64,000 nt of DNA from positions 4,898,367 through 4,962,366 of the forward strand of contig OY744608.1 in the NCBI GenBank assembly GCA_963556255.1, in the 5' to 3' direction. The notes under the pieces are model-generated. The model did not search any database. It was not told the origin of the DNA and was given only the letters and a program-made list of their open reading frames with translations. Shown here in pieces: positions 35,366 to 45,455 of this stretch (its first letter is position 1; every line of letters starts with the position of its first letter). The position numbers were made by a program, and so were the translations under genes. This stretch comes from Allolobophora icterica. Lineage: Eukaryota > Annelida > Clitellata > Crassiclitellata > Lumbricidae.

Positions 35366-35678
35366 TATACACGTCATTTTATCGCTAAACTGAAATGACA
35401 TGAGAAACCTTCCTGCTGCCATTGTCAATCCATCGCGCGCTAACCTCGGCCTTCGTGGTGCCACCTGTCGTCGTTGGCCGGCTTCGTCCGGCGCATGCGC
35501 AACGCCTTCTGTCATTGGCGGGCCAACGCGACATCTGTCGTTGCCTTGATAAGTCGGATGACCATTCACGCTGACCACCGGGAGTTGGTGGACATTACAA
35601 CCGATGGCGCAATATCCGGGTCTTTACGAACTGGTTGAAGAACGCTTCTTCCCGTTCGTACAACAAGTGGTTGAATAC
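35366..35678. other. GC-richer unassigned stretch
   Basis: Two overlapping minus-strand frames (35318-35578, 35566-35802), rich in arginine and proline. They could be LINE debris, but I see no diagnostic motif. Confidence 0.3.
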
Positions 35679-35815
35679 CTTGGCATCGGGTAAGTGGCAT
35701 TGCACACTTCTTTGGCATCGGGTAAGTGGCATTGCATACTTCTTTGGCATCGGGTAAGTGGCATTGCTTAGGCCTATTTCTTTGACATCGCGTAAATGGC
35801 AATGTGTATACTTCT
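35679..35815. repeat. 32-bp minisatellite, four units
   Basis: Unit begins ttggcatcgggtaagtgg; the third unit carries a 6-bp insertion and the fourth is decayed. Confidence 0.85.
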
Positions 35816-36676
35816 TTGGTATAGTCGTTTATCCGAACTAGACTTGTTGGCAGAACGCAACAGTTTTGCTGATTACAAAGTCATGTTCCCAGTCAGGTGC
35901 ATCTTATTTTCCTATTCGTTAGCTCAAATGGATCGCTAAGGTTATAGTTGGTGCGATGTCGCTTTAGAAATAGTCTCGGGTTCTTTGATGATAGCCCCAT
36001 ATATATAGGGCGTTACCAGCTTCGTCAGTCAGGTGTTGCATATCTATAAAATATTGAGTAACTGCGTTTCGTCGATGCTTTGAGAACATTACGCGAACAT
36101 GGAATGCCACGATTGGCCCTGTACGAAGTCTCACGCAACTAATACACGTGTTGTCGGTCTGGCAGGGACTAACAACAGGAGATGAATAAGGGCGAATGGA
36201 GGAGGTCCCTCCGAGGGGATAAGAGGGCGGGATTCTTAGTAGTAGTAGTAGTTGTTATTGTTGCTGCTGCTGCTGTAGTAGTAACAGCAGTAGCAGTAAT
36301 AGTACTAGTAGTAGTAACATCATGCATTTAAGATGCGTCACTGTTTAATGAACAAGCGTTAACCGATGGCGCTGAACCGTTTGGAAGTTGTGTTCAAGGT
36401 CTCTATACACAGTAACTCCTCTCGTTACAAGGCAAGCGCCTTGTAACGTAGGGTCGCTGTGTTGTGTAGGGTCGCTGATGACTTCTATAAGAAATGATTA
36501 GTTTTCTTGTTTATATGTCACATTTACGGTGTTTAATTTTCAACGTTTATTAATTTCATCTCCTTTTGCTTTCTGGTTTCTTTGCTTTCTTACATTTTTA
36601 GCATTCCATCTCGTTGACTGTACTACCTCGTGCAATTTATATATCTTAATAACTATACTATGGCGTCTCATAGCCA

Positions 36677-36709
36677 TATAGTAATGGATACTGAAGTTTA
36701 AAAGGTGTT
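36677..36709 (-). promoter_or_regulatory. PSE-like/TATA module M12
   Basis: Minus strand: aacaccttttaaacttc; TATATG starts at 36680, spacing 27. Confidence 0.5.
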
Positions 36710-36741
36710 TAAAGTGAACGTCGACTACCGTGTCCCATGGC

Positions 36742-36775
36742 TATATAGACTTGTATTTGCAGTTTTAAAGGTGTG
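36742..36775 (-). promoter_or_regulatory. PSE-like/TATA module M13
   Basis: Minus strand: cacacctttaaaactgc; TATATA starts at 36747, spacing 26. Only 66 bp from M12, same strand. Confidence 0.5.
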
Positions 36776-36844
36776 TCATTAAATGGATGGATCCCAAGTT
36801 TAACGGCATCTTATAGCAACAAAGGCTGCTGACGTCGACTAGAT

Positions 36845-37729
36845 CAGCGTTTCCCAAACTTTTTTTGGCCAGGGAACCCTTCTCATCTTTTTATATTATG
36901 GCGGAACCCCAACCTGAACTAAACGTATTGATGTATATATAACTAAACATACACCCATATAAGCAATTTATAAAAACAATTTTCTCTAATATGTCAAAAT
37001 GTACAGTTTTTAAAACCAAGACTTATTGAACACAATATATTGGGTGTAGGCCTTCATGAAGTTTTAAAATGTGTACAGTGATTTTATTTTTTTCTCGTGA
37101 CACTTTTTTATATATGGTTCAATGCCAAAAAGTTGGATTCCTATTTTAAGTTGCAGCAGTTAGTCAATTTCTATATTTGGTTTTCGTTGCACTATACTAT
37201 AAGAATCCAGTTTCGCCAATGCGTTGTGGCAAATGGCAGAAGCATGCTAACTGCACATTTCACGACAGCGGGGTATTCTTTAATTAGCCCGATCCAAATA
37301 TTGATTCATGAAAGTTCAGTGAAAGTCTGCTTCACTTGCGAGTCAGACGTTATCTCAATAAGAAGTTCATAATCTTTATTACAAAAGTTTGCTGGTTTTC
37401 GGCTAGGCCTACCTTGAATGGTCGTGAATATGAATTGCAATTTTTGAACGAATGTTTTGGTCGAGATCACAATCCATTTAAACTAAAAACTCTTTTATAA
37501 AGTTGGAAAACAGTCCACATTGAAAGTTCGGATTATCGCTCAATGGGGCAAAATACAAAAGAGACGACTGACGGCAGTTTTAAACTTTTATAAAACTTTC
37601 TGTGTATTTTTTAAAGACTGTTTGGAATGTTTTATTCCAATAAAATGTCTCAATTAAAATTCTTTTAACTTACAATCTTCTCGCGGAACCCTTGCATTCA
37701 CCCCGCGGAACCCACTTTGGGAAACGCTG
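36845..37729. mobile_element. hAT-like non-autonomous element, 885 bp, TSD gactagat
   Basis: Termini are cagcgtttcccaaactt and, inverted, cagcgtttcccaaagtg. Perfect 8-bp duplications gactagat at 36837-36844 and 37730-37737. 'ggcggaacccc' and 'gcggaaccc' recur subterminally. No transposase frame is recognised; the 91-codon plus frame at 37097 has no motif. Confidence 0.92.
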
Positions 37730-37789
37730 GACTAGATAATGGAATACCGTTTCTCATGATTTTAAAGCATCGGTTTTCCACGTTTTAAA

Positions 37790-37970
37790 GATTCCTGAAC
37801 TGTGGCCCGCGGTCCAAATGCCGTCCGCCAGCTGTTTGTGGGTGGCCCGCTGCAAAATTTCTGACAATATTGTGTTAGACCTCTTTTAAAATCCTTTAAG
37901 CTTCCCGGGTGACCTTTTATATCTTAATTTTAATTCTCATCGAGTTTAAATTAAGATCTGCCAGCTGGTA
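37790..37970. mobile_element. hAT-like fragment
   Basis: 'ctgtggcccgcggtcc' and 'ggtggcccgctgcaaaat' are typical of subterminal hAT sequence; ends not found. Confidence 0.4.
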
Positions 37971-38029
37971 CAAGTTTCTCAGCATGAATTGATGGACTTT
38001 AAGTGCTATTATGTTTTAAAGAAGCAATT

Positions 38030-38593
38030 TCACGAACCTACTGCATGCTGAGCACATGAATTCCTTTAGCAAATACTGCAAGTTGGACATTTTAAATATT
38101 TGCGCTCATTTGCCCAACGATTTATTTCTTCATTCTATCAGAAGCTGGTTTTTTTATTTGCGTGTCACATATACTGTGTTTAATATTCACCGTTGTTCAG
38201 TAATTTTATCTCTTCTTTACTTTCTCGTTTCTTTCTTTTCTTACTAATTTTTCTTCTGACTTTAATAGATTTGTTATTTTAACTCAAGGCAACGGTAACT
38301 ATTTATTTAATCGAATACCGACTCCCATGACTATATAGCATAAGCTTTTACAGTTTTAAAGGTGTCTAACGATAACGCTATAACCAATTAACTTTGCTAG
38401 TCACTTTTTCGGCATTAAAAGTCAAGATCGTATTGAACTTGCTCGATCCTTTGATCTTGACCCGGAACTGATTTTGATCTTACTTGCCTATCGAAATTGT
38501 TTTGACTGGGCGCCTGTGAATAAGCTAGTTCCCTTGACTTTGCTTTTTTGGGCGTTGTAGAAATCTCGAGATCACGTACGATTACGATAACTA
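38030..38593. other. Noncoding stretch
   Basis: 38030-38160 is the duplicate of 18040-18170. Module M14 follows. No gene. Confidence 0.45.
38332..38366 (-). promoter_or_regulatory. PSE-like/TATA module M14
   Basis: Minus strand: gacacctttaaaactg; TATATA starts at 38337, spacing 27. Confidence 0.5.
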
Positions 38594-38850
38594 TTACTAA
38601 TACTATTATTATTATTATTAAAGTAGTTTTATATAGCGCCCCTTCAAGATTGCCTACTCATGAGCACTCCCAGCCCAACCACGGTCAAATAACGCAGTTT
38701 TGAGGACAGTAAGAAACAGGGTAAAATGACCAATCGGTATTTGACGGAGCTTGATAGGGAGCCCATTCCAGGCCATGGGAGCAGCCACAGAGAAGGCACG
38801 GCGCTGCCGTATGGCTGTCTGCGCGCGGGGAACAATAAGGATATGAAGGA
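38594..38850 (-). pseudogene. 3' end of the same LINE family as 58652
   Basis: About 240 bp align to the reverse complement of 60300-60590 at about 90 percent: 'aggccatgggagcagcc', 'gaaggcacggcgctgccg', 'cccaaccacggtcaaata'. An internal 16-bp deletion is present. The (TAA)n tail is kept at 38594-38624. This shows the family is mobile and sets its 3' end. Confidence 0.9.
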
Positions 38851-38879
38851 TATGCTAGTTGCTATAGCTGACTTCATCT

Positions 38880-39654
38880 AACTTCAATGCCAATGAAATT
38901 GTGCTGATGCAGAAAGTACCATTTTGTGTACCTAGAGCAGTGGTTCCCAAACTGTGACTCGCGTAGGACATGGTTTCATTTTCTTAGCTGCTGATTACTT
39001 GCGTACACGATAATGGTGGATGGTCGTGATGATCATAATGATTACAAGGTAAGTAAGGTCACTGTAATAATTATACACCAATCATTAGGTAGAATACAAT
39101 AAAATAAAACAATCTAACAAGGCAAATGCGTAGAACGATAGTGATTTACTTGCCAGACTTCAATACTTAAATCAGTGGCACGGTCATTCGATAATGGGAT
39201 TGAAGATGGTCACTTGCTAAGGCGAGGGGACATGGCCACTCGATAATGGGAGGGGGATGGTCATTCGCTAAGGGGAGGGAGAAGGTTACTGGTAGGGGGA
39301 GAGGAAAATCACCAGTCGCTAAAGAGAGTGGAGGTGGTCACTCGCTAAGGGGAGGGGATGGACAGCCGATAGCAAAAGATAGATCAAGCTATAGCTAATG
39401 TAAGGTAAATGTAAAAGATGGGGAAATTGGGAACAATGCCTCAGTTCTTCCGAGATCTAATATCAGACAATGACGGTAATATGGGAATCGTCTGAAGATA
39501 AGAACACTTGACGGTAACTGAGAAATCTCATCCATGGGTTACAACAGAACTCCAGTGCTCTGAAGAGGTACTCGAAAGGCATTGTATAAATGATCAGCCA
39601 CATACAAACATATATACAAGCATACATACATGCATACTTATATACAGACATGAA
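38880..39654. other. Noncoding, includes a minisatellite
   Basis: A hAT-type end 'cagtggttcccaaactgtg' lies at 38939. A degenerate minisatellite at 39180-39360 uses the same unit as 18717-18945. No gene. Confidence 0.5.
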
Positions 39655-39755
39655 ACATACATACATACATACATACATACATACATACATACATACATAC
39701 ATACATACATACATACATACATACATACATACATACATACATACATACATACATA
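39655..39755. repeat. (CATA)n microsatellite
   Basis: 25 near-perfect CATA units; its degenerate extension to 39897 received the LTR element. Confidence 0.95.
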
Positions 39756-39897
39756 ACATACCTATATATATTCATAGTAACGTGGAAACATACATACACA
39801 CATTACTTACAAGGTGATACAAACAGACATACATACACGCAAACATGCAATATCTTCACATACATACATGTATGCAATAATAAAAATATACACATAC

Positions 39898-40373
39898 TGT
39901 GAACTGTGTTTTGTGTACAGTCTTGCAGTGCGAGATATTGGCGTATATATTTAGTGCGCTTACTTTAGTTTCACGTGTATATGTATATATGATAGATGTA
40001 TAACGTTTAGTCTTAGTGACACGCGCGGCCGGCCGATATCGGCAGCGGCGCGCTATATGTATATTATTAGATTTCGCTTATGCGCACAGAAGACAGGTGT
40101 GTCAAGAGGCGCGAAGAATTATGCTGACTAGAGAAGTTTGAATTCGAGTTGTTCGCTGTAGTAGTGTGGCTGACTAGTTGAGTTGTAATCGAATTGAGTT
40201 CTGTCTGTTTGTTTCTTATTAAACTGAAAAGATATTAAACTGTGTTGCTGATTAATTCAGGTTATACTTATACGTAGAATTAGTGTTCAAAAGGTGAACG
40301 TTAAATAGGCGTTAAGTAGAGAGAGAACAAGGATTTAATCAGAAGGATTGTCAACGGAAGGATTGGGTTGACA
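39898..40373 (+). repeat. 5' LTR, 476 bp
   Basis: Begins tgtgaactgtg and ends attgggttgaca. It has a GC-rich block around 40023-40052 (cgcgcggccggccgatatcg) followed by TATATG. Near-identical to the 3' LTR. Confidence 0.95.
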
Positions 40374-40392
40374 TTATTGGTGGCAGTGACGG
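40374..40392 (+). promoter_or_regulatory. Primer-binding region
   Basis: Directly after the LTR comes ttattggtggcagtgacgg. TGG-starting sites complementary to tRNA 3' ends occupy this position in Ty3/gypsy elements. The exact tRNA is not determined. Confidence 0.6.
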
Positions 40393-40393
40393 T

Positions 40394-40530
40394 GTGGATA
40401 AGAACTCACGGTGGATAAGAACTCACGGTGGATAAGAACTCACGGTGGATAAGAACTCACGGTGGATAAATACTCACGGTGGATAAATACTCACGGTGGA
40501 TATAAACTCACGGTGGATTAAAATTCACGT
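40394..40530 (+). repeat. Eight 17-bp tandem repeats in the leader
   Basis: Unit gtggataagaactcacg, identical in the first four copies and drifting in the last four, between the primer site and gag. Confidence 0.9.
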
Positions 40531-40801
40531 TATCACCTCCTTCGGCGGATAGAAGAATCTACGACGGTGATAAAAGAATTTACAACGGTGTTAGAAGAAT
40601 CTACGACGGTGTTAGATCTACGCGTTGTGTGCTGTGTGACGAGTTTACGATATCAACGACGGTGGAACACGAGAAACGGTATAAAAGTTTCGTTGTTTTT
40701 CACGAACAAATACAAAAGAAATCCCGTTTGTTTATCGATTCACACAACAAGAAAAACCGTGACTTCTTTGAAAAGAGAAATCACCAAAGTAAACAAGTAA
40801 G

Positions 40802-43800
40802 ATGGAGAAACTAAGTGCTGAAAGACAAGCAGATATTAAGAAGATGTCTACGGAAAGGCTAAAACAGCGTTTGTTGAAAGCCGGTTTTAAAGAAGAACAA
40901 TTAGAAGGTATGTCACGTGGTGACATGATACAGGAACTCGCTGAAGTGTGGGTGAAAGAAGAAGTCGAAGAAGAAGGTGCCGTTGGCGGTGCTGTAGAAA
41001 AGGCTATTGAAAAACCTCCTGCGCCTATGTCTATGGAGATGTTGATGCAGTGGATGATGATGACTAGGCAGGAAGAGAAGGATAGAGAGGAGAAACGTAG
41101 ACAAGAAGAGAAAGAAAGAGAAGATAAACGGAGACAAGAAGCAGAACGTGTAAGACAAGACGAATTGCGCTTGCAGAGAGAGAAAGAAGAGAAAGCAGAA
41201 CGTCTGCAGAGAGAGAAAGAAGAGAAAGCAGAACGTTTGCAGAGAGAGAAAGAAGAGAAAGAATTGCGCTTGCAGCGAGAGAAAGAAGAGAAAGCGGAAC
41301 TTGCAAGGCAAGAGGAATTGCGTCTGCAAAGAGAGAGAGAAGATAAAGCAGAACAAGTGCGTAAAGCAGAACTTGAATTGCAAAAGAATCAGTTTGAGAT
41401 TCAGTTAGAACAGTTGAAAAGAGATAGGGAAGATGCTGAAAGAAGAAGATTGGAGCAGATGATTGAATTTGAAAAAGCTAGAAAAAGTGATGAAGAGGTA
41501 CGTCAGCAACAGATTGAAGCAAAGAGAATGCGTGAAGAAGAAAAAGAAAAAGCGCGAACGTTAGAGTTAGAACGCGCAGAACAGATCAGACAAGAAGAAC
41601 TCAAATTTCAGAAAGAAAGTTTGGAAAAGGCAGAGACAGAAAGACAAGAACGTCTGAAACTGGAGAAATCAAAATTGACATTGAAAGAAACGCAAATGAG
41701 AGAAGAACGGGAAGCTGAAAGAAGGAAACAGCAAGAAAGTGAAACTTTGGTGTCAAAAATTAAGAAAATAGGTGATGCAATGAAGCATGTATTGCCTCAA
41801 ATGCCAACTGATATGATGGAGGTGCCATTATATTTTGAAACAGTCGAGAACGCGTATCGCAGTTTTGCTGTGGAAAAGCCGTTTTGGGTGAAATTATTAC
41901 TACCATTGATGACGCCGAAAGCTCGAACCGTTCTAAATAGATTGTCATACGATGATCTAGACAATTATGATAGAGTCAAGCAGCACTTATTAAAAGAATT
42001 TAAATTGACTTCGAGAGAATACAGAACCAGATTTGTGGATGCTAAGAAGACAACAGAAGAGACTTATACGATGTTTACGGCAAGACTGAAGAACTTGTTA
42101 AACTATTACGTGAGAAGTCGAAACGTGAACAAAGAGTACGATACGCTCTTTGATTTGCTGGTAGCGGATAAGCTAAAAGAATGTTTACCGCCAGGTCCAC
42201 TACAGTTTGTATTGTCGAAGGAAGGAACTGACTGTCTCCAAGCTAGTGCAGTGGCAGACCTAGCAGACATTCATGTAAACAATCGAATTGGGTTTGCATT
42301 TCCAAATATAAACAGTTATCCTTCTCAACGTTCCGTAAACCAAAGCCAGAGTGGAAAGTGGAAAAGTAATCCAGGAACAGGGAATCAGTTCAAAGGTAAA
42401 GAAGTCAAGGCTAGTGTCCCTGTACCCAATGAGACCAGAGACGTGACGTTTGGTCGTCAGGGATTTAACAAATCGTCAGCGCCGTTTGCCAAGAGGGAAG
42501 GCAACACATCGTTTACGCAGTATAAGAGATATGAAGGAAATGAACAACGAGGCATGGTTGTGAAGCGTTGTCACAACTGTGGTTCAGACAAACATTTGGT
42601 TAAATTTTGTCCAGTTCCAGTGGCAGCAGCTAGTTCTAGCAGAAATCAAGAACACACAAGGGTGAATTTGATTCAAGTGGTTAGTGATACAGACAATCAA
42701 ACCACGGGTCAAGAAAACCAAGAGACTGAAGTAAAGTCAGTAATGAAATGTGGTATTCAAAAAGAAATTCTATTGGATGCTGAAGTTCAGAGAGAAGTCA
42801 TAGGAAAAGATGACAATCGAATATTGAAGAAATCGTTCTTGCAATATGTCGAGGTTGAAATTCGTGGAGTAGACGGTAAAGAGCCAGTGAAAGTCAAAGC
42901 ACTGAGCGACTCGGGAGCAGAAATTCCGGTGATTAGTGAAGAATTACTGGAAGGCATGAAGGTGGAACAAATTGGAAAAGTGAATTTGCAATGTGTGGCA
43001 GGAGATGCCATTCCTGCGAAGTTAGTGAAAGTGGATGTTAGACTGTGTGGTAGTGACGTGGAAGAAGAGGGATTTCCGCGTAAAATCCAGTGTTCACTTA
43101 CACCTTATGTCACCTTGATGTGTGCTAGTATTGCAAAGATGGGCAGTACAGAAAGATTCTTGTTGCATCCAGAGATAATTGCCGAATTAAAAGCCGTACC
43201 ACAGATGAAGGTCAAAACGATACAAGGAGATGTGAGTGTACAAGCAAATGTAATGACGAGAGCGCAGAATCGGAAACAGGAAATGGTAGATGTTGATGAG
43301 AAGAGTGAAACTGAAAGTTCAAGTGATGAGGAAAACGAAAGTAATGAGCAACGAAGCTTATCGCGAGATGGTATAATAGCAGAGATGAACGAGCAAGAGA
43401 TGGCTGCATGCGAGAATGGCACATTAAATGAAACGGAAGAAGACAATGAATGTGATGTGGGGATAGGAGACTTGTATAGAGATGAAGAAATGGATGAAGA
43501 ACAAAAGGTGCAGATTGCCGATTCGAAGAAGTTCGAAGAGCAACAGAGAAATGATGAATCGTTGAAGCCCTGGTGGAAGTTAGCACAAGAGAAAGAATCT
43601 GAATTCTGTGTGATCAACGGTTTATTGCATAAGAAATATCAGATATTAGACCAGACGATATATCAACTAGTGTTACCAAAAGAGAGACGAATTAAAGTGA
43701 TGGAATTGGCGCATGAATCGGTATTTGGAGGACATCTAGGAGAAGAGAAAACAAGAGAACGAATAAAGTTGTCTTTTGTATGGCCAAAGATGAGAAGGGA

Positions 43801-44176
43801 CATTGTGAAATTTTGTAAGTCTTGCGAGAAGTGTCAACTAAAGGCAAGGAGTCTGGTGATGGATAGAGTACCTATCACTCCGGTCTCAAGAGAAGAGGTC
43901 GCCTTCAAGAGAATGACAATGGACCTAATAGACAACCCGAGGAAATGGCACAAGATAATTCCTTTTCACGAAAATCATTTGAAAGAACTCAAAGAAAATA
44001 CGGAGAAAGCATTATTGTTTGCAGAATCTTACTCTCAAGAAAAGCAGTTACAATACACAAATCAGTATTACAAGAGAGCAAGACACAAAGGAATTTGCAG
44101 CATACCGAATTCCTTTGATTTATCGATCAGAAGTGGAACGTCAGATCAAAGAAATGTTAAAAACAAACATTATTAA
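40802..44176 (+). CDS. Gag-protease-(truncated) integrase polyprotein
   Basis: 1124 codons from the ATG at 40802. Residues about 90-320 are a highly charged coiled coil (RQEEKER, LQREKEEKAE repeats). About 340-490 is the gag core. A zinc knuckle CHNCGSDKHLVKFC is at 590-603. The aspartic protease has DSGA at 703-706. Then comes an acidic linker and an integrase H2C2 finger (H971, H978, C1008, C1011). A likely first catalytic Asp (MTMDLI, D1041) follows. After it the chain jumps to NPRKWHKIIPF and a helix ending YYKRARHKG, which in family members lie behind the D,D-35-E core, so the core is deleted. The frame then goes out of phase with RT and ends at 44176. Gag and protease look functional; integrase cannot be. 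Confidence 0.92.
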   Translation: MEKLSAERQADIKKMSTERLKQRLLKAGFKEEQLEGMSRGDMIQELAEVWVKEEVEEEGAVGGAVEKAIEKPPAPMSMEMLMQWMMMTRQEEKDREEKRRQEEKEREDKRRQEAERVRQDELRLQREKEEKAERLQREKEEKAERLQREKEEKELRLQREKEEKAELARQEELRLQREREDKAEQVRKAELELQKNQFEIQLEQLKRDREDAERRRLEQMIEFEKARKSDEEVRQQQIEAKRMREEEKEKARTLELERAEQIRQEELKFQKESLEKAETERQERLKLEKSKLTLKETQMREEREAERRKQQESETLVSKIKKIGDAMKHVLPQMPTDMMEVPLYFETVENAYRSFAVEKPFWVKLLLPLMTPKARTVLNRLSYDDLDNYDRVKQHLLKEFKLTSREYRTRFVDAKKTTEETYTMFTARLKNLLNYYVRSRNVNKEYDTLFDLLVADKLKECLPPGPLQFVLSKEGTDCLQASAVADLADIHVNNRIGFAFPNINSYPSQRSVNQSQSGKWKSNPGTGNQFKGKEVKASVPVPNETRDVTFGRQGFNKSSAPFAKREGNTSFTQYKRYEGNEQRGMVVKRCHNCGSDKHLVKFCPVPVAAASSSRNQEHTRVNLIQVVSDTDNQTTGQENQETEVKSVMKCGIQKEILLDAEVQREVIGKDDNRILKKSFLQYVEVEIRGVDGKEPVKVKALSDSGAEIPVISEELLEGMKVEQIGKVNLQCVAGDAIPAKLVKVDVRLCGSDVEEEGFPRKIQCSLTPYVTLMCASIAKMGSTERFLLHPEIIAELKAVPQMKVKTIQGDVSVQANVMTRAQNRKQEMVDVDEKSETESSSDEENESNEQRSLSRDGIIAEMNEQEMAACENGTLNETEEDNECDVGIGDLYRDEEMDEEQKVQIADSKKFEEQQRNDESLKPWWKLAQEKESEFCVINGLLHKKYQILDQTIYQLVLPKERRIKVMELAHESVFGGHLGEEKTRERIKLSFVWPKMRRDIVKFCKSCEKCQLKARSLVMDRVPITPVSREEVAFKRMTMDLIDNPRKWHKIIPFHENHLKELKENTEKALLFAESYSQEKQLQYTNQYYKRARHKGICSIPNSFDLSIRSGTSDQRNVKNKHY

Positions 44177-45341
44177 ACCATCATCGAGCAGAATGGCAAG
44201 CCCTTTGGTTATTGTTAAAAAGAAAGACGGATCTTTAAGACTTGCCTGTGACTACAGATACATTAACTCATTCACAGTGGATTGTAAATATCCTATGCCG
44301 ATTGTCAGAGACGTTTTGAACAAAGTTGGAAAGTCTAATGTAATTTCTATTTTGGACTGTCGAAGTGCTTATTGGACTTGTCCTGTAAAACAATCTGATC
44401 AATGGAAGACAGCTTTTGTAACACATAATGGACTGTATGAATTTACTCGTGTTCCTTTTGGAATGATAAATTCAGGCCGAACTTTTGTTAAGGCGATAAA
44501 TTTAGTTTTACAGCCTATAAGTGACTTTGCAGAACCGTATGTTGATGACATTGCTGTGCATTCTGACAGTTGGAAAGTTCACTTGCAGCATCTAGATGCA
44601 TTTTTGATGCAAATGAGATTGCATAACGTTACTTTGAATTTGAAAAAATGCATATTTGGTAAGAGTGAGGTAAGGTTTATCGGTCATGTGGTTGGGTCTG
44701 GTAAGATAAAGATGAATCCAGACAGAATTGAAAGTTTGACTAATTTGAAGATCCCAGAAACTAAGAAGCAAGTTAAGCAACTGCTTGGATTTTTTAATTA
44801 TTACAGACAGTTTATTAAGGACTTTGCACAGATTGCGAAACCTTTATCTGATTTAACTAGTAAACGTGTTTCTGATAAGATTGATTGGACTGTTGAACAT
44901 CAGCAAGCATTTGATTTACTTAAAGAGGCTGTGCGATCCAAAGTAGTATTATATGTTTTTGAAGTGGGAAAACCATTCAATTTGTACTGCGATAGTAGTG
45001 ACTTTGCAGTTGGGGCTGTTTTAACACAGATGGACGACAAGGGAATAGAACGCCCTGTGTCATTTATCAGTCAGAAGTTAACTGATACCCAGAAGAGATG
45101 GGCTACTGTGGAAAAGGAAGCCTATGCTATTGTTTGGGCTCTAAACAAGTTAAAAGAAATTATAATTGGATCAAAAATTTTCATTTTTACTGATCACAAT
45201 CCTCTTACATATTTGACTGAGTCAATGTCTAAGTCTGCTAAACTTGTGCGTTGGGCGTTAGCCTTACAAACTTTTGATGTTGAGGTGAAGTACAAGAAGG
45301 GCAGATTGAATGTTATTGCTGATTGTTTGTCAAGGTTATAA
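44019..45341 (+). CDS. Reverse transcriptase-RNase H
   Basis: 440 codons open from 44019; true homology starts near 44090 with AAYRIPLIYRSEVERQI, so the N-terminal ~25 residues are the shadow of the other frame. RT signs: ASPLVIVKKKDGSLRLACDY, ILDCRSAYW with the first catalytic Asp, VPFGMINSGRTF, and YVDD at 174-177. RNase H: LYCDSSDFAVGAVL (D325), VEKEAYAIVWAL (E367), FTDHNPLTYL (D392), closing with NVIADCLSRL. No integrase follows, consistent with Gmr1-like order. Expression probably needs a frameshift from the upstream polyprotein, or the frame was lost with the deletion near 44090. Confidence 0.93.
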   Translation: MQNLTLKKSSYNTQISITREQDTKEFAAYRIPLIYRSEVERQIKEMLKTNIIKPSSSRMASPLVIVKKKDGSLRLACDYRYINSFTVDCKYPMPIVRDVLNKVGKSNVISILDCRSAYWTCPVKQSDQWKTAFVTHNGLYEFTRVPFGMINSGRTFVKAINLVLQPISDFAEPYVDDIAVHSDSWKVHLQHLDAFLMQMRLHNVTLNLKKCIFGKSEVRFIGHVVGSGKIKMNPDRIESLTNLKIPETKKQVKQLLGFFNYYRQFIKDFAQIAKPLSDLTSKRVSDKIDWTVEHQQAFDLLKEAVRSKVVLYVFEVGKPFNLYCDSSDFAVGAVLTQMDDKGIERPVSFISQKLTDTQKRWATVEKEAYAIVWALNKLKEIIIGSKIFIFTDHNPLTYLTESMSKSAKLVRWALALQTFDVEVKYKKGRLNVIADCLSRL

Positions 45342-45438
45342 GTAATCGTAAGACTGTTTATTGATTAGTTAGATATATATATGTTTCATGTATTTTGGTA
45401 ATTTCGTAAATTTTGAAATTTAATTTGCTCAATTCCAG

Positions 45439-45452
45439 AAAAAGGAAGGAGG
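45439..45452 (+). promoter_or_regulatory. Polypurine tract
   Basis: aaaaaggaaggagg ends 3 bp before the 3' LTR, the plus-strand priming site expected there. Confidence 0.85.
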
Positions 45453-45455
45453 TAA

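Larger units (their letters stand above)
35816..36836. other. Noncoding stretch
   Basis: Contains AGT/GCT microsatellite pieces (36239-36315), the short hairpin GTTACAAGGC-aagc-GCCTTGTAAC at about 36424-36447, modules M12 and M13, and a short-repeat copy at 36798. No gene. Confidence 0.5.

Noticed and set aside
40913..41383. Minus-strand frame rich in Phe, Leu and Ser opposite gag
   Set aside because: Complement of the Glu/Lys/Arg-rich coiled-coil coding sequence; a shadow.
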